Shown: piece after piece, positions 10,635-18,300 of the stretch | How positions within the stretch are numbered: position 1 is the stretch's first letter | Layout: every line of letters begins with the position of its first letter | Origin: Corynebacterium sp. p3-SID1056 | GTDB lineage: Bacteria > Actinomycetota > Actinomycetes > Mycobacteriales > Mycobacteriaceae | NCBI RefSeq assembly: GCF_025152525.1 | Contig: NZ_JALXXL010000007.1 | Span: 71,204 to 135,203 of the forward strand | Direction: 5' to 3' | DNA: 64,000 nt | Program-made: the position numbers and the translations under genes | Notes under the pieces: generated by a model | Databases searched by the model: none | Seen by the model: only the letters and a program-made list of their open reading frames with translations | What the model was told of the DNA's origin: nothing

Positions 10635-11390
10635 ATGCACCCACTTCGTCCTCCGCAACAGCACGAGGAAATTTCGGCGTACCTGCGAGACGAGATCTTC
10701 GCGGGTCGCATTCCGGTCGGCGACGCGCTGCCTTCGGAGGCCGACCTGTGCACGCAGTTCAACACTTCCCGCGGCACAGTGCGCCAAGCCATGTCCACGC
10801 TGCGCGCCGAGGGGTTGATCTCTGCGGGCCGTGGGCGCCGCTCACTCGTGCTGTCGAATACACGCACCGAATCTTTTGAAGAGATCTTGTCGACGACGGC
10901 GTGGATTCTCAACATGGGCAAAGCGCCCGGCCAAATACTCGACTTTTTCGGCCGCGCGCCACTGCCCGCACACGCCGCCGACGCCCTGCGCGTCGCACCG
11001 GGGACAGAGGCAATAGTGACGCGGCGGACTCGGACCGCGGACGACGCGCCACTGCTTTTCGAGTCACTGTACTTTCACCCAAGCCTCACCGAGGCGCTTG
11101 GCCCCCTCGATCCGGCGCGGGATTCCATTCACCGGCACTTGGTCGCCCACGGCATCAACTGCAATAATCTCTCCCGCTGCCTGAACGTCCGCGCCGCCAC
11201 TGAGCAGGAATCCTCTGCGCTCGGCATCGCCGCTGGTACGCCGGTCATGCAGACGGAGATGCGGGTGTACGACTACGCCGGCGAGCCCGTGGAATTTGCG
11301 GTGCAGATCCACCGCGCCGACACGCTAACCATCGGGCTGAATAACGTACGGGGGCATGCGTCGCCACTCTGGTTCGAAATCGATTCGTAA
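10635..11390 (+). CDS. GntR-family transcriptional regulator, HutC/UTRA type
   Basis: DNA-binding regulator of 251 residues. The N-terminal winged helix-turn-helix (about residues 8-75) carries the GntR pattern LPSEADLCTQFNTSRGTVRQAMSTLRAEGLI. The C-terminal effector-binding UTRA domain (about 90-245) has the typical VTRRTRTADDAPLLFESLY and a closing VEFAVQIHRAD segment. It sits 32 bases before a peptide-type ABC importer and ribokinase operon on the same strand, so it most likely controls that operon in response to the imported compound or its phosphorylated product. The start follows the preceding gene by nine bases. Confidence 0.92.
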   Translation: MHPLRPPQQHEEISAYLRDEIFAGRIPVGDALPSEADLCTQFNTSRGTVRQAMSTLRAEGLISAGRGRRSLVLSNTRTESFEEILSTTAWILNMGKAPGQILDFFGRAPLPAHAADALRVAPGTEAIVTRRTRTADDAPLLFESLYFHPSLTEALGPLDPARDSIHRHLVAHGINCNNLSRCLNVRAATEQESSALGIAAGTPVMQTEMRVYDYAGEPVEFAVQIHRADTLTIGLNNVRGHASPLWFEIDS

Positions 11391-11408
11391 CCCCAGCTAA
11401 GCGCCAAT

Positions 11409-11414
11409 TACACT
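11409..11414 (+). promoter_or_regulatory. Probable -10 box of the ABC importer-ribokinase operon
   Basis: TACACT ends eight bases before the ATG at 11423, giving a leaderless or near-leaderless start between the GntR gene and its likely target operon. No convincing GntR operator palindrome or -35 box is seen here. Confidence 0.45.
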
Positions 11415-11422
11415 GTGCAACC

Positions 11423-12898
11423 ATGGCGAAAACCACAGACACCCGGCGGCGCATCGCAGGCACGGTGCTCGCCGCGTCGGGCGTGCTCTTGAGCGCGTGC
11501 GCTCCCAATCACGGCACGCCCGCGCGCGAAACCGTGGTGGTGGCGACCCAGGCGGCGCCCGCGAGCCTGGACTTTACCTCCACCGGGGGTGCCGCGGTGC
11601 CGCAAGCGATGATGGGAAACGTCTACGAAACGCTCGTGCGCATTGACGACACCGGCACCCCGCAGCCCTTCCTCGCCACCAGCTGGGAAGAAAGCGCCGA
11701 CGGCACCGAGTACACCTTCCGCCTGCGCGAAGACGTCACGTTTTCCGACGGCACCCCGTTCAGCGCTGACACTGCCGCCTTTTCCATCGACTACGTCACG
11801 CAGCACTGGACCAACGGGTTGAAAAAGCAGATGGACGCGGTGAAAACGGCGCGCGCGGTGGACCCGCATACGCTCGTCGTTACGCTTCATGCCCCGGACC
11901 CGGATTGGCTGTGGTCGATGGGCACGCTCACCGGCGCGATGATGGCCCCGGCAAGCATCGACCGGCTGTCGACCGACCCGCTCGGCACCGGCCCCTACCG
12001 GGTTGCGAGCTTCCGCGTCGGCGAGGCAATCACCTTTCGCGCCCGCGATGATTACTGGGGCGGCACCGTGGCACGTGACGCCGCGATCCGCTACTTCGAC
12101 GACTCCACCGCCGCCGTGAACGCCTTGCGCACCGGCGACGCCGACGTCGTCTGGGCAATGCAGGCACCGCAGCTTTTGGGTGCCCTGCCCGACGACATCA
12201 CCGTCGACATCGGCACCACCAACGGCGAGGTCCTGTTTTCCATGAACAACAACCGAGCCCCCTTCGACGACCCAGACGTTCGCCGCGCCGCCGCCTACGC
12301 CATCGACCGCGACGCGATCAACGCCGTCGTTTACAACGGGCTGGCCACCGACACCGGCGGCGCGCCCGTCCCGCCCACCGACCCCTGGTACACCGGCAAA
12401 AACTTCTACCCCTTCGACCCGGACCGCGCCCGCAAGCTTCTCGACGGCCGCACCCCCGAAGTCACCATCACGGTGCCGAATCTCGCCTACGCACAAACGG
12501 CGAGTGAGCTGATCTACTCGCAGCTGAGCGACGTCGGCTTCCGCGTTCGCCTCCAAACCGTTGAGTTCCCCGCAGTGTGGCTCAACGATGTCCTCAACGG
12601 GCACAACTACCAAGCCTCGCTGGTGGCACACGTGGAGCCACGGGACCTGGGCATGCTCTTTGGCAACCCCGACTACTACCTCGGCTACGACTCCGCCGCC
12701 GTGCGCGCTGCGCTCGCCGCCGGCGACCGCGAGGCCGCAGTCCAGACCATCATGGCCGACGCCGGCGCGCTCACCTTGGCTAACGCCCCCAACGTCGTGC
12801 TGTACGCCCCCGGCGTGCACGGGCTCAACCCGAACGTAGTCACCGATGCGCTCGAGCTGGCCAAGATCGAGAAAACGCCCGCGCGGAAGGAAGCCTAG
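11423..12898 (+). CDS. ABC importer substrate-binding lipoprotein, family 5
   Basis: Extracytoplasmic solute-binding protein of 491 residues. The signal peptide ends in the lipobox LLSAC, so the mature protein is tethered to the outer face of the membrane. The domain is of the oligopeptide/dipeptide/nickel-binding family 5, with FLATSWEESADGTEYTFRLREDVTFSDGTPF near residue 80 (read in part) and SMNNNRAPFDDPDVRRAAAYAIDRDAI later. Family 5 proteins bind peptides, nickel chelates and some glycosides. The ribokinase at the end of this operon argues against a simple dipeptide role. Three bases separate it from the permease gene. Confidence 0.93.
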   Translation: MAKTTDTRRRIAGTVLAASGVLLSACAPNHGTPARETVVVATQAAPASLDFTSTGGAAVPQAMMGNVYETLVRIDDTGTPQPFLATSWEESADGTEYTFRLREDVTFSDGTPFSADTAAFSIDYVTQHWTNGLKKQMDAVKTARAVDPHTLVVTLHAPDPDWLWSMGTLTGAMMAPASIDRLSTDPLGTGPYRVASFRVGEAITFRARDDYWGGTVARDAAIRYFDDSTAAVNALRTGDADVVWAMQAPQLLGALPDDITVDIGTTNGEVLFSMNNNRAPFDDPDVRRAAAYAIDRDAINAVVYNGLATDTGGAPVPPTDPWYTGKNFYPFDPDRARKLLDGRTPEVTITVPNLAYAQTASELIYSQLSDVGFRVRLQTVEFPAVWLNDVLNGHNYQASLVAHVEPRDLGMLFGNPDYYLGYDSAAVRAALAAGDREAAVQTIMADAGALTLANAPNVVLYAPGVHGLNPNVVTDALELAKIEKTPARKEA

Positions 12899-12901
12899 GC
12901 A

Positions 12902-13837
12902 ATGCCCACTACGTTTGCAGCGCGCGTCGGCCGCGCCGTCGCCCGCTTTGCGTTGTTGCTCGCCGCCGCCAGCCTCATCATCTTTCTTTTGCTGCGGGCG
13001 GTGCCCGGCGACCCGGCGCGCGTCGCGCTCGGCGTCAGCGCTACCGACGCCGACGTCGCCGAGCTCGCTCACCGGCTTGGCACGGACCGCCCGCTTCTCA
13101 CGCAATATTTCAGCTGGGTGACCGGGATGCTTACCGGCGACTTCGGGATCTCCATGGCCAGCGGCACTGCGCTTGGACCCCAGCTTGCGGAGCGGGCGAG
13201 CGTATCGCTCGTGCTCACGCTGGTGGCGATGGGCGTTTCCCTCTGCATTGCCATCCCGCTCGGCGTGTACTTGGCGCGTCGGCGCGGCCACGCAGACGCC
13301 GCGTTGGTGCACGGGCTGACCCAGGTCGGCATCGTGGTGCCCTCGTTTTTGGTGGGCATCCTCGCCGTCGCCCTGTTTTCCGTGCGGCTCGGGTGGCTGC
13401 CGGCCAACGGCTGGGGCACGCCCGCGCACGCAGTGCTGCCGGTGGTGGCGCTCACGCTGGTGCAGGCGTCAATTCTCACCCGTTACGTGCGCGCCGCGGT
13501 TGCCGAAGAATTGGACAAAGATTACGTGCGGACCGCGCGGGCGAGCGGGGCGTCGATAAGCGCTGCCCTTGTGCGGCACGCGCTGCGCAACGCCGCGCTG
13601 CCCGTGCTCACCGTCACCGGCGTGCAGCTCTCAGCGCTGGTTGTGGGGGCGGTGGTCATTGAGCGAGTCTTCGCTATTCCGGGGCTGGGCAGCCTGCTTC
13701 TCGACGCCGTCGCCAACCGCGACCTCACCCAAGTCCAAGCCATCATGATGTGCATCGTCGCCTTCACCCTCCTGGTGAACCTGGCGGTCGATGTCAGCTA
13801 CGCCGCAATCGACCCGCGAACCCGGAGGCGCGCATGA
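12902..13837 (+). CDS. ABC importer permease, DppB type
   Basis: Membrane subunit of 311 residues with six predicted helices. It has the N-terminal FLLLRAVPGDPAR signature of the DppB/OppB family and the ATPase-contacting EAA loop in DKDYVRTARASGASISAALVRHALRNAALPV. It pairs with the next gene to form the channel. Its stop overlaps the next ATG (ATGA at 13834-13837). The SIS of the EAA loop contains an ATA isoleucine codon, which is very unusual in this genome and comes from a copy of the repeated 12-mer. Confidence 0.93.
   Translation: MPTTFAARVGRAVARFALLLAAASLIIFLLLRAVPGDPARVALGVSATDADVAELAHRLGTDRPLLTQYFSWVTGMLTGDFGISMASGTALGPQLAERASVSLVLTLVAMGVSLCIAIPLGVYLARRRGHADAALVHGLTQVGIVVPSFLVGILAVALFSVRLGWLPANGWGTPAHAVLPVVALTLVQASILTRYVRAAVAEELDKDYVRTARASGASISAALVRHALRNAALPVLTVTGVQLSALVVGAVVIERVFAIPGLGSLLLDAVANRDLTQVQAIMMCIVAFTLLVNLAVDVSYAAIDPRTRRRA
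13550..13561 (+). repeat. Copy 3 of GCGTCGATAAGC 12-mer
   Basis: Exact copy in frame inside the DppB-type permease gene, read as GCG TCG ATA AGC (Ala-Ser-Ile-Ser). Confidence 0.8.
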
Positions 13838-14619
13838 CCCGCTCATCCGCCGTGCGCACGCTCGGCTGGGTGCTCATTGCCCTCGCCGCCTGCGCCGCAC
13901 TGCTCTCACTTGTCTGGACCCCCTACGACCCGCTCCACGCGGACCCCGCCGCCCGCCTCGCCGGGCCGAGCTGGCAACACTGGATGGGTACCGACGCCTT
14001 AGGCCGCGACATCACCTCACGCATCATGCATGGTGCCCGCTTCACGCTTTCCGTCGCCTGCGCCGCAGTTGCCCTCTCCGCGCTCGTCGGCGTGCCGCTT
14101 GGCATGCTCGCCGGCATGCGGCGCGGCGCAGGGCGGGCGGTCATGGCGGGCGCGGACCTTTTGCTCGCCTTCCCCGCGCTCCTGCTTGCGATCGTGTTTA
14201 CGGCGGTGTTCGGGGCGTCGACGTGGGTGGTGATCGCCGCCGTCGGCATCGCCGGGATTCCCGGTTTCGTCCGCGTCGCGCGCGTCGGCACCATGCAGAT
14301 CATGCACCAGGACTATATCCTCGCCGCGCGGATAAGCGGCGTGCCCGCCTGGCGGATCGCCGCGCGCCACGTGCTGCCTAACATTGGCCCTATTATTACA
14401 GTGCAGATTTCGACCGCGCTTGCGCTCGCCATCCTCGCCGAAGCGGGCCTGTCCTTTCTCGGCATGGGCACGCCCGCCCCGTACGCCTCCTGGGGGCGGA
14501 TGCTGCAGGCCTCCCAGCCGTACCTGGCCACCTCCCCGCATCTCGCACTGTGGCCCGGGTGCGCCATCGCGCTGACCGTCCTCGGGTTCAACCTCATCGG
14601 CGATCGGAGCGCATCATGA
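13834..14619 (+). CDS. ABC importer permease, DppC type
   Basis: Second membrane subunit, 261 residues. It has the short N-terminal helix followed by LVWTPYDPLHADP and HWMGTDALGRDITSRIMHGARFTL, which is the DppC/OppC signature. The EAA loop is in DYILAARISGVPAWRIAARHVLPNI. The open frame extends upstream to 13750, but the ATG at 13834 is chosen because it overlaps the stop of the first permease and begins the conserved protein. It overlaps the ATPase gene by four bases in turn. The C-terminus (FNLIGDRSAS) is shorter than in many DppC proteins. Confidence 0.93.
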   Translation: MTRSSAVRTLGWVLIALAACAALLSLVWTPYDPLHADPAARLAGPSWQHWMGTDALGRDITSRIMHGARFTLSVACAAVALSALVGVPLGMLAGMRRGAGRAVMAGADLLLAFPALLLAIVFTAVFGASTWVVIAAVGIAGIPGFVRVARVGTMQIMHQDYILAARISGVPAWRIAARHVLPNIGPIITVQISTALALAILAEAGLSFLGMGTPAPYASWGRMLQASQPYLATSPHLALWPGCAIALTVLGFNLIGDRSAS

Positions 14620-15995
14620 CAGCACCCGTGATCGTGGTGGACGGGCTCACCGTCCCCGGCATCGTGCACGACGTTTCATTCAGCGTCGCGCGCGGCGAGC
14701 GCGTCGGTATCATCGGCGAATCCGGCTCCGGCAAATCAGTCACCGCCCTGAGCATCATGGGGCTGGCAGACGCGCCGGGGATGCCCGCCGCCAGCGGCTC
14801 AATCACCGTCGATGGCGTGCAGATGGTGGGCACGCGCGACCGTGTCCGCCGCAAGGTACGCGGCAGCCGCGTGGCGATGGTGTTCCAGGAGCCGATGACT
14901 GCGCTTGATCCGCTGACCAAAATCGGCCGCCTCGTGCCGCAGAAGCTGTTGCGCCAAGTCGGCGTCGACCGGCCCGATGCCTATCCGCATCAGCTCTCAG
15001 GCGGGCAGCGCCAGCGTGTGCTCATCGCGCTGGCGCTGTCGCAGGACCCAGACGTGCTGATTTGCGACGAGCCCACCACCGCCCTGGACGTGACCACGCA
15101 GGCGCAGATTCTCGATTTGCTCGACCGGTTGGTCGCAGAGCGCGAGATGGGCCTGTTGTTTATTTCCCACGACCTCGCCGTGGTGCGCCGAATGACCAAC
15201 CGCACGCTCGTCTTCCACCGTGGCCACATCGTCGACGGCAACAGCGCGTACGCACGCCAGCTCGAGGCCGCGGCGCGGCCGGGCCCGCCAGCGCCCGCTC
15301 TGCGCTCCACCGGCGCTGCGACCGCAGTCGAGCTGGCTGGCGTGTGCGTCGACCGCGGGAACACGCGCGTCCTCGACAACATCAACCTGCGCGTCCGCGA
15401 AGGCGAGCGCCTCGCAATCGTGGGCGGCTCCGGTTCCGGGAAAACCACGCTGCTGCACGTCATCGCAGGCCTCCTCCCCCCGTCCGCAGGCGAAGTGCAC
15501 ACCGAAAAGCAACTGCAGATGGTGTTCCAGGACCCGTACTCCTCGCTCGATCCGCGGATGCGCGTGCGCGACTCCATCCGCGAAACCGGCGTGTCCTCTG
15601 ACACCGCCGAGGCCGTACTCGATGCGGTCGGGCTTCGTGGGATGGGCGATCGCCTCCCCCGCGAGTTTTCCGGCGGCCAGCGCCAGCGCATTTCGATTGC
15701 GCGCGCTGCCGCCCCGCGCCCCCGGCTGCTGCTTGCCGACGAACCCGTTTCCGCCCTCGACGCCACCATCCAGCATCAGGTGCTCAATGTGCTGCGCGAG
15801 AGCGTCGGTAAGCACACGCTCATCTTCGTCACGCACGACCTGCAGGTCGCTCGCGAGTTGTGCCCGCGTCTGGCGGTCATGAAACGCGGCCGCATCGTCG
15901 AGCACGGCGCCACCGAGGACATCTGGGCGAACCCGCAGCACGAGTACACACAAGCGTTGCTCGACGCGATCATTCCGTACGATGAGAAGGCATGA
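14616..15995 (+). CDS. ABC importer ATPase, two fused domains (DppD-DppF type)
   Basis: Cytosolic energy-coupling subunit of 459 residues carrying two complete ATPase domains in one chain, so it replaces the usual DppD and DppF pair. Domain 1 (about 1-215) has GESGSGKSVTALS, LSGGQRQRVLIALAL and ICDEPTTALD. Domain 2 (about 240-455) has GGSGSGKTTLLHVIAGL, FSGGQRQRISIARAA and LADEPVSALD. The start is the ATG overlapping the permease stop; the open frame continues upstream only within that gene. Its stop overlaps the ribokinase ATG by four bases, which ties import and phosphorylation together in translation. Confidence 0.93.
   Translation: MTAPVIVVDGLTVPGIVHDVSFSVARGERVGIIGESGSGKSVTALSIMGLADAPGMPAASGSITVDGVQMVGTRDRVRRKVRGSRVAMVFQEPMTALDPLTKIGRLVPQKLLRQVGVDRPDAYPHQLSGGQRQRVLIALALSQDPDVLICDEPTTALDVTTQAQILDLLDRLVAEREMGLLFISHDLAVVRRMTNRTLVFHRGHIVDGNSAYARQLEAAARPGPPAPALRSTGAATAVELAGVCVDRGNTRVLDNINLRVREGERLAIVGGSGSGKTTLLHVIAGLLPPSAGEVHTEKQLQMVFQDPYSSLDPRMRVRDSIRETGVSSDTAEAVLDAVGLRGMGDRLPREFSGGQRQRISIARAAAPRPRLLLADEPVSALDATIQHQVLNVLRESVGKHTLIFVTHDLQVARELCPRLAVMKRGRIVEHGATEDIWANPQHEYTQALLDAIIPYDEKA
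15802..15813 (+). repeat. GCGTCGGTAAGC variant of the 12-mer
   Basis: G-for-A variant inside the second ATPase domain, read out of phase with the codons (ESVGKH). Confidence 0.6.
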
Positions 15996-16906
15996 GCCAC
16001 TCATCTGCTGCTGACATCGTCGTTGTCGGCTCCATTAACGCCGACCTCACCGTCAACGTCCCGCGCCATCCCCACCCCGGCGAAACCCTCATGGGTGCCG
16101 GGGGCGGGATCACCGCTGGCGGGAAGGGCGCCAACCAGGCGTGCGCGGCGGCGAAATTGGGGGCGAGCGTCGCGCTCGTCGGTGCGGTCGGTAAAGACGC
16201 GAACGCGGCACCGGCCACTGCGGTGTTGCGCGCTGCCGGTGTCGACCTCACCCAGGTAGAGGAGGTCGATGAGGTCACCGGTCTGGCTGTGATCACGGTC
16301 GCGGCCGACGGCGAGAACACCGTACTCGTCGTGCCCGGCGCGAACGCACTGGTGGACGACGCGTTTGTCCGCACCCACCGCGCGCCGGTGGAAGCCGCAA
16401 AGCTCGTCCTGCTGCAGGGCGAGATCCCGGCGGAAGGTTTCGCCGAAGCGGTTGCGCTTGCCGGCGGGCGCGTCGTGGTCAACCTCGCCCCAGTGGTCGA
16501 GGTGCCTCGCGAGGCGCTGTTGAGCGCCGACCCGCTGTTGGCCAATGAGCACGAGGCGGGGCTGATCCTCGCGCAGCTCGGCGCCGACGACGCTGGCGAG
16601 CCAGAGGAGCTTGCCCAGCGTCTCTTGGACGTCGGGTTCCCCTCTGTGGTGCTCACTCTCGGCGCGGCTGGCGCGCTGGTCGCGGATGCGGACGGGCTCC
16701 GTCATGTCGCAACGCCGTCGGTGAAGGCTGTGGACACCGTCGGCGCGGGCGACGCATTCGCGGGCGCGCTGTGCCACCGTTTGGTGGCGGGCGATTCCTT
16801 GGACGAGGCAGCGGCGTTTGCTGCACGAGTCGGCGCCTTTAGTGTGCAGCGGCCCGGGGCGCAGCCCTCCTACCCCTCGGCCGCGGATCGCCTCCCGGAG
16901 GCCTAG
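15992..16906 (+). CDS. rbsK: Ribokinase (PfkB family)
   Basis: Cytosolic sugar kinase of 304 residues expected to phosphorylate D-ribose at O5. It starts with VVVGSINADLTVNVPRHPHPGETLMG, has the GGKGANQACAAAKLG substrate-binding motif near residue 44, and ends with the anion-hole and catalytic motif DTVGAGDAFAGAL, with Asp254 as catalytic base. It is the last gene of the ABC importer operon and is translationally coupled to the ATPase. This suggests that the transporter brings in a ribose-containing compound or a related sugar, but no nucleosidase or glycosidase gene is present here to release free ribose. The symbol is by family similarity. Confidence 0.9.
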   Translation: MSHSSAADIVVVGSINADLTVNVPRHPHPGETLMGAGGGITAGGKGANQACAAAKLGASVALVGAVGKDANAAPATAVLRAAGVDLTQVEEVDEVTGLAVITVAADGENTVLVVPGANALVDDAFVRTHRAPVEAAKLVLLQGEIPAEGFAEAVALAGGRVVVNLAPVVEVPREALLSADPLLANEHEAGLILAQLGADDAGEPEELAQRLLDVGFPSVVLTLGAAGALVADADGLRHVATPSVKAVDTVGAGDAFAGALCHRLVAGDSLDEAAAFAARVGAFSVQRPGAQPSYPSAADRLPEA

Positions 16907-17040
16907 TTGTAGATCTGCGGGATAAGCGCCCAGTTGAGTACGTGTTCTTCAACACGCTCGAAGCCGCTGATTAACTGCTCAAACTCGGCAGCTTCTGCGT
17001 CACTCAGCTGCAATTGTTCGCGGGGAACCGGTCGTTGCAT
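16903..17040 (-). CDS. Small acidic hypothetical protein
   Basis: A possible 45-residue protein starting MQRPVPREQLQLSDAE and ending NWALIPQIYN. It is rich in Glu and probably helical. The frame stays open further upstream, but the ATG at 17040 has AAGG just before it and lies 23 bases after the stop of the iminopeptidase gene, which suggests co-transcription. Its end overlaps the ribokinase gene by four bases. I recognise no family. Its natural amino acid composition, unlike the Arg-rich sequence of shadow frames, supports a real gene. Confidence 0.5.
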   Translation of the reverse strand: MQRPVPREQLQLSDAEAAEFEQLISGFERVEEHVLNWALIPQIYN

Positions 17041-17063
17041 GCCTTGATCATAGCCCGTCTTCC

Positions 17064-18275
17064 CTAGCGCATGCTCGCCGCGATCTCGAGTAGCCGTCCG
17101 AGCACCGCGGCGCCGTGCTTGCGCAGGCCATCGTGCTGGTAGTGCGCTGTCTCCCACGCCTCGATGCCGAGCGTGTGCGCCGTATCCAGCGAGAGTTCCC
17201 TCGGTACGTAGATGTCGTCTGTGTACACGGCGGCTACGCGGCGCCCACCCGCTGCGTCGTGCGCGGCGGCCCCGTCGACGATGCCCGCGTATTGGTTCGG
17301 CCAGTCGTCTTTGGCCGCCAGCGTGTTCGCCGCGTCCTTGAAGGGGCGCAGCGCGGGGTCCTCGTCGAATTGGAAGTTGAAGATGTGTTCGCCGGTGAGG
17401 TAGAACTCTTCGTCGTCAGGCGTGGCGTCGGGGCCAAAGCCGGCGATGGTGCGCGACACTCGCTCGGCGGACCAGTTGGTTGCGCCCGGAACGGTGCCGC
17501 CGTAGATGGATTCGTGGATGGCGGCGTAGAGCGGGTGTGCGGCGAAGCTCACGCGGCGGCCGACTTCGGCGAGAAAATCGGTGCGTAGCCGCCCGTTGGG
17601 GTGAAACGGCGCCTCCAGAAGGTTCGCGAGTGAAGCAAAACCGCCCTCTTGTCCGAGCTCGATGCCAAGAGTTCGGAAGCGGCGCGGGGTGAGCCGCTCG
17701 CCGGTGGGCAGCAATTCTTCAGTGCTGGCGAGGTGGCGGCACACCTCGCGGATCATCCGCTCGGCCTCCGGCAGCGCCAGGTTGAACGCGCGGTGGCGAG
17801 CGCGAAGTTTGGCAAAGGTCGCCGCGTAGACCGCATCGGGCCCTTCGCTTATCGACGCCAACCCGCCCGTAAACATCGCCAACCCGATCCGCTCCGGCGC
17901 GACAGCAAGGTAGTGCAGCAGGCAGAAGCCGCCGAAGGACTGGCCCAGCACGTCCCAGCGCGCGATACCGAGCTCCTCGCGGATCGCTTCGGCGTCCTTG
18001 ATGATCTCCGGTGCGCGCAACTGCGCCAGCGTGTCGGCAGTGATGAGCTCTGGCACGGCAGCGTCGATGCGCATGGAGCGGCCCGTGCCGCGCTGGTCTA
18101 AGAGCACGACGCGGAAGCCGCGGCGCAACGCCGCGTGGATCCATTCGAAATGCTGCCGCGGTGCGGGGGATCCAGGCCCTCCTTGCAGGAACAGCAGCGC
18201 AGGCGCGTCGGGCTGGCCCAATACGCGCGCGAACACTGTCCATTGGTCCCTGGTGATCTCTACAGTTGACTCCAT
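17064..18275 (-). CDS. pip: Proline iminopeptidase family hydrolase
   Basis: Alpha/beta hydrolase of 403 residues, probably a cytosolic aminopeptidase that removes N-terminal proline. It has the oxyanion motif LQGGPGSPAPR (residues 30-40), LLDQRGTGRS and the nucleophile elbow GQSFGG with Ser113. The late segment AHYQHDGLRKHGA is the likely histidine site. It is the large form of about 400 residues found in actinobacteria. An alternative start nine codons upstream (18302) has GGCGGGG before it, so the start is uncertain. It is divergent from the CPBP protease gene with almost no intergenic space. Confidence 0.85.
   Translation of the reverse strand: MESTVEITRDQWTVFARVLGQPDAPALLFLQGGPGSPAPRQHFEWIHAALRRGFRVVLLDQRGTGRSMRIDAAVPELITADTLAQLRAPEIIKDAEAIREELGIARWDVLGQSFGGFCLLHYLAVAPERIGLAMFTGGLASISEGPDAVYAATFAKLRARHRAFNLALPEAERMIREVCRHLASTEELLPTGERLTPRRFRTLGIELGQEGGFASLANLLEAPFHPNGRLRTDFLAEVGRRVSFAAHPLYAAIHESIYGGTVPGATNWSAERVSRTIAGFGPDATPDDEEFYLTGEHIFNFQFDEDPALRPFKDAANTLAAKDDWPNQYAGIVDGAAAHDAAGGRRVAAVYTDDIYVPRELSLDTAHTLGIEAWETAHYQHDGLRKHGAAVLGRLLEIAASMR
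17847..17858 (-). repeat. Copy 4 of GCGTCGATAAGC 12-mer, minus orientation
   Basis: One of only two minus-strand copies. It is in frame in the iminopeptidase gene as Ala-Ser-Ile-Ser with an ATA isoleucine codon, and GGGCCC follows three bases downstream on the minus strand. Confidence 0.8.
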
Positions 18276-18300
18276 GCCTGCGATAGTAGACACTGCCCGC

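Noticed and set aside
9156..10787. A 543-codon minus-strand frame opposite brnQ and the monooxygenase
   Set aside because: No recognisable motifs and skewed composition; both plus-strand genes are certain.
11408..13429. A 673-codon minus-strand frame opposite the solute-binding protein and permease
   Set aside because: Very long only because stop codons are rare on that strand; repetitive Val/Gly/Arg content and no domain.
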